This document shows, in pieces, positions 6,042-9,911 of a DNA stretch of 9,911 nt; within the stretch, counting starts at the first letter, position 1; every line of letters starts with the position of its first letter. This DNA is from Candidatus Bathyarchaeota archaeon (GTDB lineage Archaea; Thermoproteota; Bathyarchaeia; 40CM-2-53-6; FEN-987). The position numbers and the translations under genes are program-made. The notes beneath the pieces are model-generated. The model made no database searches. It saw only the letters and a program-made list of their open reading frames with translations, and was not told where the DNA came from. The DNA lies in NCBI GenBank assembly GCA_003152955.1, contig PMBQ01000397.1, forward strand, positions 1 to 9,911, read 5' to 3'.

Positions 6042-7052
6042 TTATTGCAGATTGATCTTAGGAAAGCTGTAGGTTGCCCATCCCACTCCCTGTCCGATAT
6101 TCGCTCTGAGCACAAGATAGAGACCCTTTGCACTTTCAGGTGGAGCGTTGAAGAGAACTGAGAACCGAGCCGTGCCTCCAATCGGAACTTGTCTTCCATT
6201 GTTATCTATTTTCTCGGTAGAGACCAGGTCGTATTGATCACCGATGTCGTCCGTAATGAATGTTTCGCCCTTAACGCCGGCAGCGTTAATATATGCAATC
6301 CTCTTCGATCTATTTTCAAGGAGGAAATAGACCTTTAGCTTCTTGGCAGGCAGCACCTCTAAGGAAGTTATTCGGAGAGTGTTACCATCATACACATCCG
6401 AGACTATGCATTCTTCGGAGATGCTGATGATAGCCCCCGAAACTAGTTTCGCCTTCGTTCCATCCCTGGAGGTCTTGCCGAGAATAGACCCTGTTTTGTC
6501 GGGAGGTATCTTGCCAGAGGTTTCAGTCTGAACCTCTTTCCCCAACAACTCTTCTATAGCCTTAGTCTTCGGAATATCCCCACTACCGGCCCCGACGATC
6601 TTTGCTGTAGATGCATCAAGGAGCTTAACTACCAAGCGAACGTTTTCAGACATCGGGGTAAGGGTTCCTATGATGAGGGCATCAGCACCAGCGATCATTC
6701 CCAATTCCCTCACTGTTTTTGGATCAACAATATCCGACACCTGCAATTTGTGTTCTTTCAAAAGGACGTTCAAGTGCGATCTATCGACAACCGAAAACCG
6801 TTGCGATGAATTGGCCAGGGCAGCAGTGAACTCTTCGGATAGATACCTTCCCAGCTCGGACACGTTGCCCTGGAGATCAACGAAGTCAACAACTGCTATC
6901 GTAGTCTTTCCTGAAGTCGTAATCTTGCTCGCGAGTTGTTGAGCAATCGAACCGATCGCCTCCTGTGCGATGGTCTGATGTATTGGGAGTAGGACGAATG
7001 GCAAGAGCAGTAAGTACGCTACGAACCTTATTGCGTTACATGACTGTGTCAT
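6042..7052 (-). CDS. Exported FlgO/CsgG-like protein
   Basis: 336 residues. Residues 1-29 form a signal peptide (hydrophobic core FVAYLLLLPFVLLP, probable cleavage near QTIAQ); there is no lipobox Cys at the cleavage site. Residues 50-155 match the FlgO / CsgG-type fold: TIAVVDFVDLQG, then LGRYLSEEFTAALA, FSVVDRSHLNVLLKEHKLQ, ELGMIAGADALIIGTL, VRLVVKLLDASTAKIVGAGSG. Known: this fold occurs in outer-membrane curli channel subunits and flagellar outer-membrane proteins, and in many uncharacterised periplasmic proteins that carry an added C-terminal domain. The C-terminal part (about 205-334) is beta-rich with features of an Ig-like or DUF4352-type domain (KVYFLLENRSKRIAYINAAG; RFSVLFNAPPESAKGLYLVL). 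GGAGGA lies 6 nt before the ATG, a strong site. It is transcribed alone. Its exact role is not assignable; a channel is unlikely without the transmembrane strands of CsgG. Confidence 0.88.
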   Translation of the reverse strand: MTQSCNAIRFVAYLLLLPFVLLPIHQTIAQEAIGSIAQQLASKITTSGKTTIAVVDFVDLQGNVSELGRYLSEEFTAALANSSQRFSVVDRSHLNVLLKEHKLQVSDIVDPKTVRELGMIAGADALIIGTLTPMSENVRLVVKLLDASTAKIVGAGSGDIPKTKAIEELLGKEVQTETSGKIPPDKTGSILGKTSRDGTKAKLVSGAIISISEECIVSDVYDGNTLRITSLEVLPAKKLKVYFLLENRSKRIAYINAAGVKGETFITDDIGDQYDLVSTEKIDNNGRQVPIGGTARFSVLFNAPPESAKGLYLVLRANIGQGVGWATYSFPKINLQ

Positions 7053-7260
7053 TCTCGTTCCTCCATGACATGGTTAGTTGCACTCTTGAAAAGCAATTCA
7101 TCTGAGATTTCAGAGCTACGCCCTGTTTGATTGACACATCAGGCTCAAAAGGCTCCGGGGGTGTCTTTGCCGCAGATTAAAATGGGCCGTCACGCAAGGC
7201 CACCACATTTTATCTGGTCATCGGTTTTGCTTTTCATGTCCCACATCCACCAAGGCAAGA
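7053..7260. other. Gene-free leader region upstream of the FlgO-like gene
   Basis: About 200 nt separate the terminator at 7261-7295 from the FlgO-like start codon. The only regulatory element seen is the Shine-Dalgarno site next to the ATG; a -10-like TAAAAT occurs on the minus strand near 7210 without a matching -35. A plus frame here (7131-7433) has no supporting start signal and is regarded as noise. Confidence 0.5.
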
Positions 7261-7295
7261 AAAAAACCCATCCTTCATTCTATCAGAAAGATGGG
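7261..7295 (-). terminator. Strong intrinsic terminator
   Basis: Minus strand: CCCATCTTTC, 9-nt loop, GAAGGATGGG, with one G-U wobble in a 10-bp stem, followed directly by TTTTTTTC. It is placed about 90 nt after the stop of the 253-residue gene and about 35-70 nt after the promoter at 7338-7366. Confidence 0.88.
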
Positions 7296-7331
7296 CCATG
7301 CCTAAAGCGGAGCCTTCAGCGCAAGTGCTGC
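7261..7331 (-). ncRNA. Candidate short RNA (unit B)
   Basis: The promoter at 7338-7366 and the terminator at 7261-7295 define a predicted transcript of about 70 nt with no ORF of note. The part before the terminator can form a small CAGC...GCTG hairpin. Read as a free-standing small RNA, or as a leader whose expression of the FlgO-like gene depends on read-through. No known RNA family is recognised. Confidence 0.35.
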
Positions 7332-7337
7332 TGGGGA

Positions 7338-7366
7338 AAGATAGTGGACTGCTTACCGATTGTCAA
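7338..7366 (-). promoter_or_regulatory. Near-consensus sigma-70 promoter (unit B)
   Basis: Minus strand: TTGACA (7366-7361), 17-nt spacer, TATCTT (7343-7338); expected start near 7331. It begins only 16 nt after the stop codon of the 253-residue gene and reads into the terminator at 7261-7295. Confidence 0.62.
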
Positions 7367-7382
7367 TTGCCTCTATCTGAGT

Positions 7383-8144
7383 TTACCAATGGGGCAATTC
7401 TGCAAAGAGGCAGTTGAGAGGCCTATTCGATAGACGACTGAATACCGCTGACACTGTACTGCGTGATTTTGCCGTGAAGTAGAACGCGTAGTCACGAGCA
7501 GAGACGCGGTGAAAGTGAAGGACCCGTAAAGCAACATCTCGACCGAGGATACTTTTGACATACGTGAACTTTCTAACGTATTCTTCTTGGGCAGTATGGT
7601 CCCGATGTTGATAGACGATCAGAATCTCGCAGGTGGCAAAGTAACCTTCAATTTCTTTGTATAGTGCGTATTTGACAGCCCGTTTCTGTGTGGGCTTGAC
7701 CGTCTGTGTCTGTATTCCGTTGTCAGGATCGAGAAATAGGATGTCGCTCCCCTTCAGGCTGGCAAGGGACTCATGAAACCATTCCGCTCTTGCTTCGCAT
7801 AACGCATTTCGAGTCTTTGCCCATTGCGGAAGAACGTTCGTATAGTACAGGGTCCCTTGTCGGAGTAAACTGGACCGTTCCAGAGCCGCAATTGATCGAT
7901 CTTTCCCTGCAACCAGATCCCGGAGTTTGGAATAAATCACTGGGCTGCAGCAAGAGAAGTCCTGTTCCTGCGGTCCCGGCTTTAGGTAGTCAATATGTCG
8001 ACCATCGTTATTGTTCAGCTCCTGATGCACGATACGATACCAATTGATCCCGAGCTTACTGTTGTTGCCAGCCGCTTGGAGCACTTGGTTCAGTAGAATG
8101 AACTTCCCGTAGTCTCCGATATCACCTGCATACTTGTCCTGCAT
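7383..8144 (-). CDS. Conserved 'GDIGDYGKF' family protein, function unknown
   Basis: 253 residues. The N-terminus MQDKYAGDIGDYGKF matches a conserved family that I associate with accessory and phage-related regions and that has no experimentally known role as far as I can recall. Other conserved-looking blocks are GINWYRIV (32-39), GRHIDYL (48-54), DILFLDPDNGIQ (134-145), ILIVYQHRDHT (174-184) and RDYAFYFTA (217-225). The strand-turn 'FLDPDNG' followed by 'VYQH' recalls the acidic catalytic loop of Rossmann-fold or nuclease-like enzymes, but no methyltransferase SAM motif is clear. There is no Shine-Dalgarno sequence; a 32-codon ORF stops 4 nt before its ATG, so coupling is possible. The head-domain gene ends 205 nt upstream. 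The function is left open. Confidence 0.87.
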   Translation of the reverse strand: MQDKYAGDIGDYGKFILLNQVLQAAGNNSKLGINWYRIVHQELNNNDGRHIDYLKPGPQEQDFSCCSPVIYSKLRDLVAGKDRSIAALERSSLLRQGTLYYTNVLPQWAKTRNALCEARAEWFHESLASLKGSDILFLDPDNGIQTQTVKPTQKRAVKYALYKEIEGYFATCEILIVYQHRDHTAQEEYVRKFTYVKSILGRDVALRVLHFHRVSARDYAFYFTAKSRSTVSAVFSRLSNRPLNCLFAELPHW

Positions 8145-8148
8145 TTCG

Positions 8149-8247
8149 TTATACCCACAGTATGAAATACGCAGAGGCAGTCCCTCGATTATCAGACAGA
8201 AAGGCGTTCAGCACGACCAGGATTAGTACTGTGGGAGCAAGATTCAT
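8149..8247 (-). CDS. Possible 32-codon hydrophobic leader or small membrane protein
   Basis: ATG at 8247 to TAA at 8149: MNLAPTVLILVVLNAFLSDN..., ending in SAYFILWV. It has one hydrophobic helix and resembles a signal sequence. Its stop lies 4 nt before the ATG of the 253-residue gene, a spacing typical of coupled genes. There is no clear Shine-Dalgarno sequence, and the frame is short enough to arise by chance. Confidence 0.25.
   Translation of the reverse strand: MNLAPTVLILVVLNAFLSDNRGTASAYFILWV
8154..8235. repeat. 9-bp inverted repeat upstream of the 253-residue gene
   Basis: CCCACAGTA (8154-8162) and TACTGTGGG (8227-8235) are perfect inverted copies with starts 73 nt apart, about seven helical turns, in the leader of the 253-residue gene. 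The spacing would suit a DNA loop between two bound regulators. It may also be chance. Confidence 0.3.
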
Positions 8248-8349
8248 GCGGCGTCTGGAATTGTCAGCGAGAGTACCACTTCTGACGCTGATTGGTAGGA
8301 CTTGCACGACATGAGAATGCCTGTACCAACCGGTCAGGATCCACTATCC

Positions 8350-9621
8350 TCAAGGCTTGAGAACATAATCAACCACATTTCCACGCTTGGTTTTTCGCAA
8401 TACGTCCTTAAGCTTGCCCCGACATCTCCACCCTCCATTGTAATACAGGCCTGCTGAAGCATAGTGCTCCACTGAACGAAGCTCCTTCTCAAGTGTCTTC
8501 CATGCAAGATTCCACACATTGGGCGAATCAGACGAGTGCGGGTGCTGTAAGACAATCGTTGGCTTGAAGTGTTTGGCATGGCGGCGAAATTCTTTTATCA
8601 GTTGACTCCTCCACCTTCCGGCCACCGCTTCTGCACGTGGACTGAAGAGATTGAGGTCGTGACAGCCAAGCATCATTACCCTCTCCCCTTGCAGATTCAA
8701 GAAGTGTGAATCCAAATCCGAGAATCGTATCAAATCCTTCTCTTGCGAAGCATGGGGATAGATTTTCCCGGTCCAATAATACTTAGACACCTTAAGGTCA
8801 ACGAGGGCGACCAATTCCGCATGCTGAGGCGATCTCGGATCGACCGAATCAATGCCGATAGTTAAGTATCTCGTCACATTCTTCAGCTCCTGCAGAAGGC
8901 TTCCTTTTATGACACGTTCGCACTCTTGTTTTGCGCACTTCGTCAAATCCTTTAAGATTGCTGCGCTTGGGTACTTGGGATCGTCCACTACTGGCATTGA
9001 TTTTGGCCAAGGAAAGTGCAAGAATCCGCCGCAAGTAATGAGATACCGGAAGTGAAGACCTTGGGCTCGTGCCCGAACAGTAACGGACCTGAGGATGTTT
9101 CTTGCGGAGGAGGGCTTTCTCCTCCATTCACCCTTGATGACAATCCTCCCGATGACCGATTGAGATTGGTAGTTCTCCCGAGCAGAAGGTGACTTCACGG
9201 GGGTTTCTGTCGGATTCTTGCCCTGATCGGAATCTTTTTCAGAGACCTGGGAAGTCGGAGACCGCTCACCAGACGTAGCTTCATTTATCCTGGAAGAAGG
9301 GAGATTCTCTTTGATCACTTGAGAGGCACCACCGGACTTGGAGGGGATTACACTGGACTGCAAATCCAGAACCCGGCCAATGCTGAAACCTAGACGCTCT
9401 AGAAACGCGTTGGACTCCGTTCCTCCACTGAACACTCCTGGGCTGAGTTCCCGTCCGGTTGCATACTTGGAAGCAAGGGAGATAACATACTTAGGCGGGT
9501 ATTTCTTGTTTTCAAAGAGCAGATAGCGCTTTACAAAGTCGCGCCCAGCAGGGATTTCGGAATGATTGATTTCTTCCATCGCCTGCAAAACGTGCTCTCT
9601 AGTGATTTCCTTAGGAATCAT
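8350..9621 (-). CDS. ScoMcrA-like head-domain protein with unknown C-terminal domain, candidate defence protein
   Basis: 423 residues in three parts. Residues 5-82 match the N-terminal head domain of the ScoMcrA type: YLLFENKKYPPKYVISLA (33-50) and FSGGTESNAFLERLGFSI (64-81). Known: this head domain begins modification-dependent restriction proteins and other defence proteins. Residues 85-155 are a low-complexity Ser/Pro/Glu/Lys linker. Residues 158-423 form an unrecognised alpha/beta domain with YLTIGIDSVDP (252-262), FSDLDSHF (300-307), VMMLGCHDLNLFSPR (315-329) and IVLQHPHSSDSPNVWNLAW (356-374). The His and Asp residues in these blocks (D302, D304, H306, H321, D322, H360, H362) could form a metal or hydrolase site. 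No HNH motif is visible, unlike McrA. There is no good Shine-Dalgarno site; a promoter and hairpin lie upstream at 9683-9782. The gene ends in the palindrome CTCAAG-G-CTTGAG. Confidence 0.87.
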   Translation of the reverse strand: MIPKEITREHVLQAMEEINHSEIPAGRDFVKRYLLFENKKYPPKYVISLASKYATGRELSPGVFSGGTESNAFLERLGFSIGRVLDLQSSVIPSKSGGASQVIKENLPSSRINEATSGERSPTSQVSEKDSDQGKNPTETPVKSPSARENYQSQSVIGRIVIKGEWRRKPSSARNILRSVTVRARAQGLHFRYLITCGGFLHFPWPKSMPVVDDPKYPSAAILKDLTKCAKQECERVIKGSLLQELKNVTRYLTIGIDSVDPRSPQHAELVALVDLKVSKYYWTGKIYPHASQEKDLIRFSDLDSHFLNLQGERVMMLGCHDLNLFSPRAEAVAGRWRSQLIKEFRRHAKHFKPTIVLQHPHSSDSPNVWNLAWKTLEKELRSVEHYASAGLYYNGGWRCRGKLKDVLRKTKRGNVVDYVLKP

Positions 9622-9682
9622 TGGATCACTCGGCGGTTAAGTCCCATTTGGGGCGTCGGAGAAGGAATCGTACTGATGGCCG

Positions 9683-9720
9683 AAGCAACAGCGCCCCCAT
9701 CCATCATCGAACAGGGGCGC
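9683..9720 (-). terminator. GC-rich hairpin with short U-rich tail (unit C)
   Basis: GCGCCCC and GGGGCGC (9691-9697 and 9714-9720) form seven GC pairs around a 16-nt loop, followed on the minus strand by TGTTGCTT. The tail is weak for an intrinsic terminator. It lies about 65 nt after the stop of the T9SS-tail gene and about 60 nt ahead of the head-domain gene. Confidence 0.4.
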
Positions 9721-9747
9721 GAGATTGTAAACCAGGAACAGTGTTAC
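9683..9747 (-). ncRNA. Candidate short RNA or leader (unit C)
   Basis: The promoter at 9754-9782 and the hairpin at 9691-9720 give a predicted transcript of about 65 nt, the same size as in units A and B. Because the tail after the hairpin is weak, it may instead be the structured 5' leader of the 423-residue gene. Confidence 0.25.
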
Positions 9748-9748
9748 T

Positions 9749-9763
9749 GCAGTATGATACTGC
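9749..9763. repeat. Perfect palindrome over a -10 element, possible operator
   Basis: GCAGTAT-G-ATACTGC is a perfect 15-nt inverted repeat. It covers the -10 hexamer of the promoter at 9754-9782, the classic place for a repressor site. Confidence 0.4.
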
Positions 9764-9782
9764 GGGGTCTCCGGATTGTCAA
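9754..9782 (-). promoter_or_regulatory. Near-consensus sigma-70 promoter (unit C)
   Basis: Minus strand: TTGACA (9782-9777), 17-nt spacer, TATCAT (9759-9754); expected start near 9747. The -35 begins 3 nt after the stop codon of the T9SS-tail gene, so this is the likely promoter of the 423-residue gene or of a short RNA ahead of it. Confidence 0.6.
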
Positions 9783-9785
9783 GCT

Positions 9786-9911
9786 TCACCTCACGAGCAA
9801 AAGCTTCTTCGTCTCCACGTAGCTTCCAGCTTGCATGCGATAGAAATATACTCCGCTCGCGAGATTGCTGGCGTTGAATTGGATTTCGTGGTTGCCGGCG
9901 TCGATGTCGCC
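9786..9911 (-). CDS. Protein with FlgD-like / T9SS-type C-terminal sorting domain (5' end outside window)
   Basis: The last 41 residues and stop of a gene that begins beyond the window: [20 protein letters not shown], then [21 protein letters not shown]. The 'GVYFYRM.AG...ETKKLLLVR' ending is the hallmark of the type A C-terminal domain that directs cargo through the type IX secretion system, or of the related FlgD Ig-like fold. The protein is therefore secreted or surface-bound; what it does is not visible. This domain is the main clue for an FCB-group host. Confidence 0.82.
   Translation of the reverse strand, partial: GDIDAGNHEIQFNASNLASGVYFYRMQAGSYVETKKLLLVR

Noticed and set aside
2112..9785. 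Integron cassette array: single genes in one direction with spacers
   Set aside because: No pair of attC-like core sites (RYYYAAC with GTTRRRY) flanks any gene; isolated GTTAAGT at 4700 and 9634 have no partners, genes have their own promoters, and there is no integrase.
1..9911. tRNA, rRNA, CRISPR arrays, insertion sequences
   Set aside because: No cloverleaf, no evenly spaced repeats, no transposase frame and no terminal inverted repeats with target duplications were seen.

Overview
The window looks like an accessory, defence-rich stretch of a bacterial chromosome with roughly balanced base composition. All eight confidently called protein genes lie on the minus strand. The best taxonomic clue is the right edge, which encodes the C-terminal 41 residues of a FlgD-like / type IX secretion (T9SS-type) sorting domain. 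Such tails are typical of Bacteroidota, Ignavibacteriota and neighbouring FCB-group lineages. Several genes carry a good Shine-Dalgarno sequence and the intrinsic terminators end in U-runs, which fits Ignavibacteria-like bacteria better than classical Bacteroidetes. This placement is an inference from one domain.

Layout in minus-strand transcription order, right to left. The T9SS-tail gene leaves the window at 9911. Then come a 423-residue protein with a ScoMcrA-like N-terminal head domain fused to an unrecognised C-terminal domain, a 253-residue member of a conserved 'GDIGDYGKF' family with a possible 32-codon ORF just ahead of it, an exported FlgO/CsgG-like protein, a PD-(D/E)XK nuclease-like protein, a small acidic protein, and a six-helix membrane protein. 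Next is a two-zinc-ribbon gene split by an in-frame TGA. Last is a three-gene operon running off the left edge: class III cyclase, class III cyclase (PycC-like), and a two-helix membrane effector of the Pycsar TM type.

The most interesting unit is that left-hand operon (1-2111). Pycsar immunity is normally described as one pyrimidine cyclase plus one effector. Here two divergent cyclases overlap by 14 nt and the effector follows 18 nt later. Each cyclase keeps both metal-binding Asp residues, and each lacks the usual Asn/Arg pair of the cyclase active site. This suggests, but does not prove, a heterodimeric cyclase feeding a membrane effector. The 423-residue head-domain protein is the second candidate for an undescribed defence function.

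A recurring non-coding pattern was also found. In three intergenic regions a near-consensus sigma-70 promoter (TTGACA, 17-nt spacer, TATNTT or TATCAT) lies 60-70 nt ahead of a hairpin, and the hairpin is in turn followed by the next gene. These may be short RNAs, attenuated leaders, or promoters placed in front of the preceding gene's terminator. The pattern was read directly from the sequence; its function is unknown.
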